A DNA stretch of 64,000 bases from JAVSMW01 sp032027005 (GTDB lineage Bacteria > Bacillota > Thermincolia > Thermincolales > UBA2595): assembly GCA_032027005.1 (NCBI GenBank), contig JAVSMW010000011.1:110805-174804 (forward strand), in the 5' to 3' direction. Shown in pieces: positions 45,541 to 53,044 of the stretch. Below the pieces are notes generated by a model. It was not told where the DNA came from. It was given only the letters and a program-made list of their open reading frames with translations, and searched no databases. Positions within the stretch are counted from its first letter, which is position 1. Every line of letters begins with the position of its first letter. The position numbers were made by a program, and so were the translations under genes.

Positions 45541-45670
45541 GAAAACCGCGTCCTGAAGCGATTGAACAGAACTAAGCTTATTACTTTAAAAAAGAAATTC
45601 TGTGTTCATATATCGACTTCTGTATTTATATTAATGATTATCCTTCCACAAAAAACGGAGGGATATTAAT

Positions 45671-46558
45671 ATGGAATCTACTGAATTACAAGAATCTATG
45701 TCAATTGAAGAAATCTTTGAAGAATTTACAATGTATCTACGGATGAAGGATTACTCCGAATTTACAGTTTCTGCTTACCGTGCTGATTTCAAAATCTTTC
45801 TTGAATACCTTGATAAGATGAAAACACCTCGTTCCTTAGATAAGTTAAATTCAAAAAAGGTAAGGCAATTTACTGTTTACCTTAAAATGAAAGATTACAC
45901 CCCTACTACAATAGCAAGAAAAATAAACTTCCTTCGTTCCTTTACCAAGTTCTGTATGAATGAAGATTACCTAACTGAAAATCCAATGAAGAAAGTAGAA
46001 GTTCCCAAGAAAGAGAAAAGAGTGCCTATTTACCTCTCCAATGATGAATTGGAAAGACTTTTAGCCACTCCCACCAAACTAGTTGAAAAGGCTGTATTAT
46101 ACCTCTTTGCGTTTACTGGCATTAGGCGGCAAGAACTTGTAAATCTAAATCTTGAAGATATTGATTTAGAAAACAACCTGTTAACGGTCAGAAAGGGCAA
46201 GGGTAATAAGGATAGGGTTATTCCTATAAACCAACGATTAAACGATGTTTTACAAAGTTACCTGCTGCATAGACCAAAGGTTGAACATAATGCTTTAATC
46301 GTTGGTGTATACAAAGGTAGAATGAGTCCTACTGCCGTGCATAATATTTTTCAAAGAAACCTTACGAAATCTGGCATCAAAAAAGAAGGTCTATCAATTC
46401 ATAAATTAAGACATACCTTTGCTACCCTTTTACTCCATAACCACGTAGACTTGGTAACAATTCAAAACCTTTTGGGACATCAAGACCTAACAACCACTCA
46501 GATTTACGCTCATACCAATATGGATAGACTGAGATATGCCGTTGATGTTCTTAACTAG
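45671..46558 (+). CDS. Tyrosine recombinase/integrase (XerC/D type)
   Basis: 295 residues. The N-terminal SAM-like core-binding domain (YLRMKDYSEFTVSAYRADFK) is followed by the catalytic domain with Arg I in TGIRRQELVNL, HKLRHTFATLLL (His and Arg II), LLGHQDLTTTQIY with the His, and the nucleophile Tyr in IYAHTN. AT-rich codon use differs from the genes to the left. CGGAGG precedes the ATG. It lies 90 bp from the rnpB fragment and is the likely enzyme that recombined there; a chromosomal XerD-like housekeeping role is the alternative. Confidence 0.92.
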   Translation: MESTELQESMSIEEIFEEFTMYLRMKDYSEFTVSAYRADFKIFLEYLDKMKTPRSLDKLNSKKVRQFTVYLKMKDYTPTTIARKINFLRSFTKFCMNEDYLTENPMKKVEVPKKEKRVPIYLSNDELERLLATPTKLVEKAVLYLFAFTGIRRQELVNLNLEDIDLENNLLTVRKGKGNKDRVIPINQRLNDVLQSYLLHRPKVEHNALIVGVYKGRMSPTAVHNIFQRNLTKSGIKKEGLSIHKLRHTFATLLLHNHVDLVTIQNLLGHQDLTTTQIYAHTNMDRLRYAVDVLN

Positions 46559-46599
46559 ATTAATTTGTATTCAATCCTAGAATTAACAAAAACCGTAGG

Positions 46600-46956
46600 C
46601 TAAGTGGAACAATGAACCTTGATGATAATGAACCCTGCTTCTACAAGAGCGTCATTCTCATTAGGCTGTCGCAGGTCGGTTACTACAATCCACGGGTAAG
46701 GGTTGCGTTCCATTTCCCGGAACAACCACTTTACCCAAACGTCGGGGTCGTATTTTCGGAGGTCTTGTCCTATTCCTTGGTACAACCAGCGGGGTTTGCC
46801 CTGTGCAACTATTTCGGGGAACATTTCACTGCATACCTTACGGATACCGTCACCGAAGGCGAACCTTTTAAAGTTATACTGTCTTATGAGGTATTCCGCG
46901 ATAGTGTCCTTGCCACTTCGCATTTTTCCGGTCAACGCCAGCTTCACTTGCTCCAT
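46600..46956 (-). CDS. Phage deoxynucleoside monophosphate kinase, C-terminally truncated
   Basis: 118 residues. The P-loop GKMRSGKDTIAEYLI at the start, the FAFGDGIRKVC segment and the YQGIGQDLRKYDPDVWVKW block match phage dNMP kinases, which phosphorylate nucleotides for phage replication. The family normally runs to about 180 residues with an R-rich lid after the strand FIIIKVHCS; here the frame stops right at that point, 42 bp from the recombinase gene end. It was probably cut by recombination. Its start overlaps the stop of the next gene by one base. Confidence 0.75.
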   Translation of the reverse strand: MEQVKLALTGKMRSGKDTIAEYLIRQYNFKRFAFGDGIRKVCSEMFPEIVAQGKPRWLYQGIGQDLRKYDPDVWVKWLFREMERNPYPWIVVTDLRQPNENDALVEAGFIIIKVHCST

Positions 46957-47264
46957 TAGTCCTCCAACTCCTTTCGGAGAACCAACTTACGCCCACCTAT
47001 AGCACTTCCGGGGAACTCCCACTCATACAAGGCTTCTATACATTCGTTCAGCGATATATTCCCGGTTACAAAGTTCCATACGAGAAGTTCAAAGTAGTCA
47101 GCCTTGTCCATTGGAGCATCCATAACTTTTAGAAGCTGGGTAATATGGTTTTTAACAGCCTTGTCGGTAGCGTCAAGGTCAAGGCTCTTATCTCTCCTGG
47201 CATTGTACGCCCGGATCAACCACGTCGTTAGGAGTTCCTCAACTAATTCCTTTTTCTTTGGCAA
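46956..47264 (-). CDS. Hypothetical phage protein
   Basis: 102 residues, highly charged, helical: LTTWLIRAYNARRDKSLDLD at the N terminus and FELLVWNFVTGNISLNECIE later. No family is recognised. It overlaps the short gene upstream by 26 bp and the kinase fragment downstream, so it belongs to a tightly packed minus-strand phage set. Confidence 0.65.
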   Translation of the reverse strand: MPKKKELVEELLTTWLIRAYNARRDKSLDLDATDKAVKNHITQLLKVMDAPMDKADYFELLVWNFVTGNISLNECIEALYEWEFPGSAIGGRKLVLRKELED

Positions 47265-47334
47265 CGTCGCCCACCTCCATCAGCAGTTCTTCCTCACCGG
47301 GATAGTTAAGAATTAGTTCCAATGTTTCCACCAA
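47239..47334 (-). CDS. Very short phage ORF (start uncertain)
   Basis: About 31 residues ending in EEELLMEVGDVAKEKGIS, overlapping the next gene by 26 bp. The open frame extends to 47505, but that part covers the plus-strand promoter at 47448-47476 and the leader motif at 47374-47409. A TTG after AAAGGGGTGG is the best start seen. It may be only a translational-coupling leader. Confidence 0.35.
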   Translation of the reverse strand: MVETLELILNYPGEEELLMEVGDVAKEKGIS

Positions 47335-47373
47335 CAGCAGCCACCCCTTTCTGTCGCTCTGAACCCTCCTTAC

Positions 47374-47409
47374 AAGGATTAATGAGCCTGCCACTTGGAG
47401 GTTGTGACA
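47374..47409 (-). promoter_or_regulatory. Phage leader motif, copy 1
   Basis: The minus strand reads TTGTGAC-like ends around TGGCAGGCTCATTAATCCTT and then AAGGAGG. A second copy (53571-53606) has GTCACAA, TGACAGGCTCATTAATCCCT and AAGGGGG. Both lie directly in front of a ribosome site. In each, CCTT/AAGG or CCCT/AGGG could form a small stem over the site. Confidence 0.5.
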
Positions 47410-47447
47410 GCGTTCTACAGGGAAAATAACATTTATTTTTCGATTGC

Positions 47448-47476
47448 TTGATTCTACAATTGAGCTATGATATAAT
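47448..47476 (+). promoter_or_regulatory. Promoter of the HTH gene
   Basis: TTGATT, 17-bp spacer and TATAAT, 52 bp upstream of the HTH gene start. Confidence 0.7.
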
Positions 47477-47528
47477 CGCTTTATAGTGAGAAGAGTTGGC
47501 GACAAGTAATTAAGGAGGCTTTACAGAA

Positions 47529-47756
47529 ATGTGGAGAATAAAGATAAAATTAAAAGACATTCTCAAGGAGCAGGACATTGACCAAAAGACACTTGCCAAA
47601 ATGACCGAAGAAGCAGGAACCCCAATGACAGAGAGTGCTATTTCGTTGTTTGCCAGGGATGCCCGTTCAGCATTGAACAAAGAGTATATGTGCATTCTTG
47701 GTAAAGTGCTGGAACTGGAAAGCATAAGTGATTTAATCGAATTTGAGAAAGATTGA
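47529..47756 (+). CDS. Small HTH protein (XRE/Cro-like)
   Basis: 75 residues. LKDILKEQDIDQKTLAKMTE followed by a longer turn and TESAISLFARDARSALNKEY gives an XRE-like five-helix layout, with LGKVLELESISDLIEFE closing as in Cro/CI-type regulators. It is transcribed opposite to the surrounding phage genes from its own promoter, with a strong terminator directly after it. This fits a lysogeny-type repressor or a small antirepressor. TAAGGAGG precedes the ATG. Confidence 0.75.
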   Translation: MWRIKIKLKDILKEQDIDQKTLAKMTEEAGTPMTESAISLFARDARSALNKEYMCILGKVLELESISDLIEFEKD

Positions 47757-47785
47757 CCGCCCGGTTAAAGGCGGTCTTTTTTTAT
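47753..47785 (+). terminator. Terminator after the HTH gene
   Basis: GACCGCC pairs with GGCGGTC over an 8-nt loop, followed by TTTTTTTATC. Confidence 0.85.
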
Positions 47786-47821
47786 CCTCTATTCAATTGC
47801 GTCCGGGTCAGCAAAGTGACC

Positions 47822-48586
47822 TTATTTAGCGAAAACATGGTTCCCTATTTGCGTTGTTTGCTGCCGCGTCCATACCCAATTACTTCCCGAAACCGTAGCC
47901 GGGTTCCAGAAGTATAAGGCTCCATAAGTCGGGTCATAACCATTAACAGCGTCCTTAGTAGCTTGGAACGCTGTGTCGCCTGGGTATTTACTCCATATCA
48001 TCCCGTTACTAACAACCTCAAACGCATAAGGCTCATAGATAACCCCGTTAATGGAATTAGGGAACTGCGGGCTCTCTACGCGGTTTAGGATTACCGCTGC
48101 TACGGCTACTTGACCAGTGTACGGTTCACCCCCGGCTTCTGCTTGCACTACGCGAGCCATTAACTCCATTTCAGGAGCGGTAACTCCATTAGAGGGAGTG
48201 CTGGGAGCCCAACTAATTCCGGGGATAACCAGCTTTTGTCCTACAAAAAGATAGTCGTCCCATTTGTTGTTCGCCTGTCTTATGCCAGTAACAGTGGTTC
48301 CGAACTTATTAGCAATCCTCCAGAGAGTGTCGCCGGGTTTAACGGTATAGGTAGTTTGGTTGCCAGCAGTGGGGATAATCAGCTTTTGATCGGGATAGAT
48401 AATGGTAGAAGTCAAGCCGTTAGCGTTCATAATAGAGGAAACACTAACGCCGTAAGCCTTGGATATTCCCCAAAGAGTATCGCCAGAGTTTACGGTGTGA
48501 GTGGTTGACGCGAACGCCATACCAGCAGACAGCAACAAGGTAAATATACAAACGGACAGTACTAGAAGCAGTTTTTTCGTGTTCAT
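47822..48586 (-). CDS. Cell wall hydrolase with two LysM domains and a SleB-type hydrolase domain
   Basis: 254 residues from the ATG after AAGGAGG. A signal peptide (MNTKKLLLVLSVCIFTLLLS, cleaved near AFAS) is followed by LysM 1 (THTVNSGDTLWGISKAYGVS) and LysM 2 (TYTVKPGDTLWRIANKFGTT), then the Hydrolase_2/SleB domain: ELMARVVQAEAGGEPYTGQV with the catalytic Glu, VAAVILNRVESPQFPNS and GALYFWNP. SleB enzymes are lytic transglycosylases active in spore germination. In this place it may be the phage lysin or a host gene picked up by the element; the secretory signal and LysM pair are more host-like. Confidence 0.9.
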   Translation of the reverse strand: MNTKKLLLVLSVCIFTLLLSAGMAFASTTHTVNSGDTLWGISKAYGVSVSSIMNANGLTSTIIYPDQKLIIPTAGNQTTYTVKPGDTLWRIANKFGTTVTGIRQANNKWDDYLFVGQKLVIPGISWAPSTPSNGVTAPEMELMARVVQAEAGGEPYTGQVAVAAVILNRVESPQFPNSINGVIYEPYAFEVVSNGMIWSKYPGDTAFQATKDAVNGYDPTYGALYFWNPATVSGSNWVWTRQQTTQIGNHVFAK

Positions 48587-48625
48587 AGTAACCTCCTTAA
48601 GCATTAGTTGAATGGTAGTTGCAAT

Positions 48626-49564
48626 TTATTCAAGTCCTTTTACAGCGGATTTAATAATGTCAGCCAACTCGTCTACCTTAGAAGGGGTTCCTTTAATAGC
48701 GGTGTAAGGAATAGCGTGGGTGTCAAGAAACTCGCGAACTTTACGGTCAATTTCCCTCGCTCCGGCTTCATCTTGGCACCTTCCTTTTGGGTTGTAAGGA
48801 TTAATCCTTTCGATAAAAAAGTTAAGGGAAGGTAAAGCATTATGTTGTTCCAGAACTACTTTCGTGAAACTGTCGCTTAGTGAGTCAGGTTTATAGATAG
48901 CGGAGAGGATCAGAGGGCTGTCAGTTATAACTACGTCAACCTTTCCAGCGAGCCTAAATACCCTGTGGTGTTGCTTGCCGAAAACGTAGATTTGGTTATC
49001 GTTCATAGCTTTACGCGGATTAAGGAGTTCCCCAAAGTCCTCGCGTAGTTTCTTATTGAATTTTAACTGTAAGGCTATCCACTCTATAAACTTCTTCGCA
49101 GAGCCGTCTGTTTCGGATATAACGAGAATATACTTCCTCTTACCGAAAACAATCTGATGAAGCGGGAAGCAGTTCGAGAGGTAAGCGGATTTAGCGTGGC
49201 CGCGAGGTGCCGCCCACGCGATTCTCTTGTTGATTTCCTCGTTAGATACTACATTCAGTATGTCGCATAGTTCCCGGTGAAACTTAGGAGCATCGTCTAA
49301 GTCCACCCCGGCAGGGATAAGGTTCTGCTCGTTTTCCGGGTTTTTGTTGTCGGAAAAGTATTCATACATAAAGTAAAGAACGTCCTCGTCAGAACGGTCT
49401 ATACGGTTCAGCTTGACCAGTTCCAGCAGGGTTTCCTTGAGAACCTTTGCTTGCTCGTCGGTTAATAAGCCCTGCTGTAAAGCCTTGTTATAAAGCCGTT
49501 TCCGCTCGTTTAGAAGGTTTATTCTCGCCTTACGTTGTACCGCGTTTAACACATTGAACGACAT
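48626..49564 (-). CDS. Chimeric protein: terminase large subunit N-terminus joined to a phage AAA kinase C-terminus
   Basis: 312 residues. Residues 1 to about 185 match a phage terminase large subunit N-terminus: DLDDAPKFHRELCD, the Walker A-like AWAAPRGHAKSAYLS, KYILVISETDGSAKKFI and NKKLREDFGELL. From about residue 190 the sequence turns into the C-terminal two thirds of a phage P-loop kinase: IYVFGKQHHRVFRLAGKVDV, VITDSPL, NFFIERINPYNPKGRCQDE and YTAIKG. The P-loop of the second part and the nuclease domain of the first are missing. This is best read as an in-frame fusion produced by deletion. The frame is intact, but neither activity is likely. GGGGGTGAG precedes the ATG. Confidence 0.72.
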   Translation of the reverse strand: MSFNVLNAVQRKARINLLNERKRLYNKALQQGLLTDEQAKVLKETLLELVKLNRIDRSDEDVLYFMYEYFSDNKNPENEQNLIPAGVDLDDAPKFHRELCDILNVVSNEEINKRIAWAAPRGHAKSAYLSNCFPLHQIVFGKRKYILVISETDGSAKKFIEWIALQLKFNKKLREDFGELLNPRKAMNDNQIYVFGKQHHRVFRLAGKVDVVITDSPLILSAIYKPDSLSDSFTKVVLEQHNALPSLNFFIERINPYNPKGRCQDEAGAREIDRKVREFLDTHAIPYTAIKGTPSKVDELADIIKSAVKGLE

Positions 49565-49654
49565 ACTCTCACCCCCTCAAAAATTTAGTGGCAAACGGGT
49601 CAAATTTCGTTTGTGGCACGATTGCGCAATTGTTTAATGTGATAATTGCAACGG

Positions 49655-49692
49655 CAATAAAAAACGCCCCAGCGTCAAGCTAGAGCGTTGAA
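49655..49692 (-). terminator. Terminator in the phage region
   Basis: AACGCTCTAGC pairs with GCTGGGGCGTT on the minus strand, followed by TTTTATTG; it lies upstream of the chimeric gene. Confidence 0.75.
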
Positions 49693-49723
49693 AAACGATT
49701 TCTCAATTTCTGTCTATCTTAAA

Positions 49724-49752
49724 AGAAAAAAGACACCCTCTTTAGGAGTGCC
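49724..49752 (-). terminator. Terminator after the 85-residue ORF
   Basis: GGCACTCC pairs imperfectly with GAGGGTGTC, followed by TTTTTTC; it starts at the stop codon of the gene. Confidence 0.6.
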
Positions 49753-50010
49753 TTAGAATTCCTCGATAGCGGTAACGAGGTTTACCCTTTTCAGTTCTTT
49801 TATAAAGGTTTCTGCGTCGCTGTAGAATATCGGCTCCCCGGTCTGTAGCTTCGCCCTTTGCTGGGTTTCCTTCATAAACTCGTTCACGTTCTTACCGGGC
49901 GAGAAACTTTCCTTCCGGAGCTTTAATACTATGTCTTTAAAAGTGTTCCCTTCCAATACTAATCCATCTATAAAGCTAACTCTTAACATATTTAACAACC
50001 CTTTCAACAT
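49753..50010 (-). CDS. Hypothetical phage protein
   Basis: 85 residues with an alternating strand-helix pattern (MLRVSFIDGLVLEGNTFKDI, SDAETFIKELKRVNLVTAIE). GGAGGG precedes the ATG. No family recognised. It follows the amidoligase gene by 39 bp and has a terminator immediately after it, so the two form one transcript from the promoter near 50965-50992. Confidence 0.65.
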   Translation of the reverse strand: MLKGLLNMLRVSFIDGLVLEGNTFKDIVLKLRKESFSPGKNVNEFMKETQQRAKLQTGEPIFYSDAETFIKELKRVNLVTAIEEF

Positions 50011-50049
50011 TGATAACCCTCCTGTTTATTATATATGGGAGAACCGGGC

Positions 50050-50914
50050 TTATGCAACCCGGCTCTCGAAGTGCTTCCTGCGAGACATTTGGAACTTGAA
50101 GGCTTGACCAAGTTCGTTCTCAAGAGTTTCCTTGGTTACGGCTCCAAACAGTGTCCTGCGGAGCCTGCGTTCGTGGTTGAAGTTGTCAACCGCGTCCCTG
50201 TTATGTTCGCCCTTGGATATTCTTACGGCTTCACCCCTGGCTCTCTCCATAATGGCTTGGGTGAAGATTACCCAATTTACAGCCTTATCGGAGTTTACTG
50301 TACCGCCGTGCTGTCTGAACTCAAGGGTTCCGTGACGGAAGAAGGCTTGTACGTTCAGTTTACAGTAACGGCTAGAGAACACTTGACCAACTTCATACAC
50401 GTTCCGGGCTTCGGCTAAAGCTTCGATTTGCTCTTTACTGATTCCCCGGCAGTATTGGTTTACTGATTGTCTCCTGCTAGGGGCTACTACTGCGTCGAAG
50501 AAGTTCTCGAATTTGTAGTACATAGCGTAGGCATTTTTGAAGTTCCCTACTGTGAAGTCGTTAGCGGCGTGGTGAACGTAAAGTCCGCAAGTTCTGTCTA
50601 CCCTGGCTCCGATTTCGTCCAGAGTATCCAGAACCAGCTTAAGTTCTTGCAGACCCCTCTTGCCCTTGAGTATCGGGCTTACGATTTCGTTACCGCCGCG
50701 CTGCTCGGTTCCCCTGCTGGTTACGCTTATGTCGTAAACCAGTTTCCAATGACGACGGGTGCTGTGATTGTAGTGTTCGTGGTGGACGCTAACGCCTTTT
50801 TCGCGGAGAGCAGATACTACTTTATGGTAGCTTACGCCGAAGAACTCAATCTCTACTCCGAAAGTGCGGTTCTGATTGAAAGTTGGTATCCTTTAAGAAG
50901 TTTGCCATAGCCAT
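50050..50914 (-). pseudogene. Phage amidoligase (COOH-amine ligase family), frameshifted near the start
   Basis: From an ATG with AAAGGGGA upstream the frame reads MAMANFLKDTNFQS and then leaves the coding frame. One base fewer near 50870-50880 continues with NRTFGVEIEFFGVSYHKVVS, the family's diagnostic FGVEIE. Later blocks are GNEIVSPILKGKRGLQELK, TCGLYVHH and, in the last third, LNVQAFFRHGTLEFRQHGGT with the conserved H and EFRQH. The full protein would be about 287 residues. Amidoligase_2 proteins belong to the glutamine-synthetase/ATP-grasp-like ligases and are common in phages, where they are thought to modify proteins or the cell envelope. An extra base or a sequencing error explains the break. 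Confidence 0.75.
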
Positions 50915-50964
50915 TTTTGGATTTCCCCTTTGCGTTAGTGTATTGTGCTGTTCTCTATGTTTTT

Positions 50965-50992
50965 ATTATAGCACAATTGCATAATAACGCAA
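50965..50992 (-). promoter_or_regulatory. Promoter of the amidoligase gene
   Basis: On the minus strand TTGCGT, a 16-bp spacer and TATAAT, about 50 bp upstream of the ATG. Confidence 0.6.
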
Positions 50993-51010
50993 TAGGGAAA
51001 TGCCACTTTT

Positions 51011-52408
51011 TTACAGGAAGTTGCTGGTAATATGCCACTTCGGATTTTCCCATACATAATAAACCCGGTCACGCGGTAGAATTTCTTTGATCATTTCGGC
51101 GACTTGAGTAATACTAAAGTCGTCAACGGTCAAGTCCTTAGACTTCTTCGTGGTGGAGCCTGTAGACTTTAGCCCCCCGCCTTTTAAATGCCGAACCTTC
51201 TTAATTATCTTTAACGCTACGTCCTCATAGGTTGACTTGTCGAGCCGGGACAGCATTTCAAGGTTATATTGCCGGGAGTTCGCCAGCTTTAAGTCCCAGC
51301 CAAGCAACCGTAGCCGGTTCCTAAGAGCCTTGTACTGGTCGTAAGGAGTATAGTCCACCCTCACCATTCCAGCCTTTTCCGCGAAGGGGTTAAAGGCTCC
51401 CATAGTGGTTAACATTTCGACGTAACGCTTCCCGGTCAGCGGTAAGGTGTCGGCTATCAGCTTCGTCCCCAGCCCTATCCCTCTGTACTTGGGGTGAATA
51501 ATAATCCGGGAAATTAGGGAAACTTCTTTATTGAGCAGCTTCGCAACCTCTGAGGTAGCGTTCTTATAGCGGTCTGTAAAAGCATTACGCCCAGCGGACG
51601 CGAGTAATGGGTAAGTGTAAACGATAACTCCCACGGTTTCCTCCTTGTGAACTAGTTTGAAAACCTTTTGAGGAGAGGTTACCTTCGAGTTACGATAATG
51701 GAACCGTGCAAGCTGTTTATAGTCAGCAAGGCTTCCCTCCAGAAGCTGAATTTCACCCAATAAGGAACACTCACCCCGGAGGTCGGAGCGGTACACCCTC
51801 ACCTCTTTTTCTAACCCCTTACGGATGATAAGAGAAGGGTACAGGTCTTTCTCAAGGTCGCTGTGAGGGGTCGCAACAATTAAGGTCTTGCCCAGCTTTC
51901 GGGTAACCTTTTGTATATTGTAGGCAACCAGCTTCGCCGTGTCCCGGTCAAGGAGCGTACAGAACTCGTCAATAAAGAAAACTTCTGCGTCGGAGTCCAG
52001 CATTTTCGCAAGCTGGAAGCGGTACTTCTGCCCCTCAGATAACTCGCGGTATTTTCGGAGGAACAGGAACGCGTCATTAAGTCCTACCAATGTTAGGAGC
52101 CTCACTGCTTCGTTAAAATCGTGCCCTACTCCCTCAACCAGTGTTGTATCCGGGTCAATTTCAAGTTCTGACGTGGATACCGCCCTGGCAGTACATTCTT
52201 TCAATGCCTTTAACAACAAGGACTTGCCACTTCCACTATCCCCTAAAATGTAAACAACATCGCCGGAAGCGATTTCGATTTCTAAATTCTCGTAAACGGT
52301 GTAGGTCTGCTCGTCGTCCAGCGGAACCCCGAAGGCTTCCGATACTGCGAGCGTCCGGTCGGTAACCTCTGCCCTCATAGTGAAAACTTTGGAGAGCGTA
52401 TATTTCAC
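51011..52408 (-). CDS. ABC-type ATPase fused to a GNAT acetyltransferase domain (COG2401 type)
   Basis: 465 residues from a GTG after AAAGGAGGTGA; the longer frame overlaps the methyltransferase gene. Residues about 35-210 form a soluble ABC ATPase: Walker A GDSGSGKS (56-63), signature LSEGQ (123-127), Walker B VFFIDE (143-148) and the switch His in VATPHS. Residues about 225-400 form a GNAT domain with ISRIIIHPKYRGIGLGTKLI, the acyl-CoA pyrophosphate loop. A Lys/Ser-rich linker leads to a C-terminal helix pair. No membrane partner exists, so this is not a transporter. The family is found in archaea, thermophiles and phages; its function is unknown. It lies 47 bp downstream of a DNA methyltransferase and a PD-(D/E)XK-like gene. 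Confidence 0.85.
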   Translation of the reverse strand: MKYTLSKVFTMRAEVTDRTLAVSEAFGVPLDDEQTYTVYENLEIEIASGDVVYILGDSGSGKSLLLKALKECTARAVSTSELEIDPDTTLVEGVGHDFNEAVRLLTLVGLNDAFLFLRKYRELSEGQKYRFQLAKMLDSDAEVFFIDEFCTLLDRDTAKLVAYNIQKVTRKLGKTLIVATPHSDLEKDLYPSLIIRKGLEKEVRVYRSDLRGECSLLGEIQLLEGSLADYKQLARFHYRNSKVTSPQKVFKLVHKEETVGVIVYTYPLLASAGRNAFTDRYKNATSEVAKLLNKEVSLISRIIIHPKYRGIGLGTKLIADTLPLTGKRYVEMLTTMGAFNPFAEKAGMVRVDYTPYDQYKALRNRLRLLGWDLKLANSRQYNLEMLSRLDKSTYEDVALKIIKKVRHLKGGGLKSTGSTTKKSKDLTVDDFSITQVAEMIKEILPRDRVYYVWENPKWHITSNFL

Positions 52409-52455
52409 AGGGGTCACCTCCTTTAGATAAAAAGAAGGAGCCGTCAGGCTCCCCC

Positions 52456-53031
52456 CTATGCAACTACTTTCAACTGTGTAAATTCCGGGTATAGTCCTTT
52501 CTGCCATACAACGTGCATATACTCAATGCTGTCGGTCTTTTTATCATCAGTGAATGACATTCTACGGCTGTGGACGAAGGTGTATTTAGGCATATTATCT
52601 TTCCAGAACCCGAACCGTGCCTTACCTCCGAAGTAATTAAGCCGTAAGAGCATTACTACAAACCCTCCGAGGTTCACTTCTTCTAACGCCTTTAGAATAA
52701 TTGGCTGTGCCACCGCGAAGGGTGGATTCGTAATTATAAGGTCATATCCTTTAGCATCCAGTTCCAAGAAGTTACCTTTTACTTTAGCGAGTGAATTTTC
52801 GCGAATATCAATAGTGTCAATGTGAATAGCCCCTACTTGCTGCAACGCCTTGGGGTAGCTCATTTCGTGGGTACTATCGCCACCGGCACACGGATCTAAA
52901 ATTTTACCCTGTAATACCGTCGGCTCATGCTTCTGGAATTCTTGGAGGAACTTAACTATCTCGTCTATAGGGGTAACGTAGTAATCTTGATCGTGTTCGT
53001 ATCTCTTTTGGCTTCTCTTGGTGCTGCTCAC
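52456..53031 (-). CDS. N6-adenine DNA methyltransferase-like protein
   Basis: 191 residues from a GTG after GGAGGTG; the long upstream frame lies within the next gene and is spurious. The SAM site is KILDPCAGGDS (residues 43-53) and the catalytic tetrapeptide is NPPF (102-105) in YDLIITNPPFAV, typical of adenine-N6 enzymes. There is no target-recognition domain, so it is a compact phage-type enzyme. It starts 13 bp after the PD-(D/E)XK-like gene and precedes the ABC-GNAT gene, a three-gene set with closely spaced starts. It may protect or mark phage DNA, or take part in a larger base modification. Confidence 0.83.
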   Translation of the reverse strand: MSSTKRSQKRYEHDQDYYVTPIDEIVKFLQEFQKHEPTVLQGKILDPCAGGDSTHEMSYPKALQQVGAIHIDTIDIRENSLAKVKGNFLELDAKGYDLIITNPPFAVAQPIILKALEEVNLGGFVVMLLRLNYFGGKARFGFWKDNMPKYTFVHSRRMSFTDDKKTDSIEYMHVVWQKGLYPEFTQLKVVA

Positions 53032-53044
53032 TACGTTACACCTC

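Noticed and set aside
45424..45600. A complete, very small RNase P RNA
   Set aside because: The inverted arms could mimic a closing helix, but the conserved GAGGAAAGTCC and AGCAAGNCCAAATAGG blocks are missing, so a catalytic RNA is not supported.
50035..50910. Plus-strand frames at 50035-50418 and 50467-50910 as genes
   Set aside because: They lie opposite the amidoligase gene, whose minus-strand protein shows clear family motifs on both sides of the frameshift; no ribosome site supports the plus frames.
51011..52408. An ABC transporter ATPase
   Set aside because: No permease gene is adjacent and the protein carries a GNAT domain, so a soluble role is more likely.
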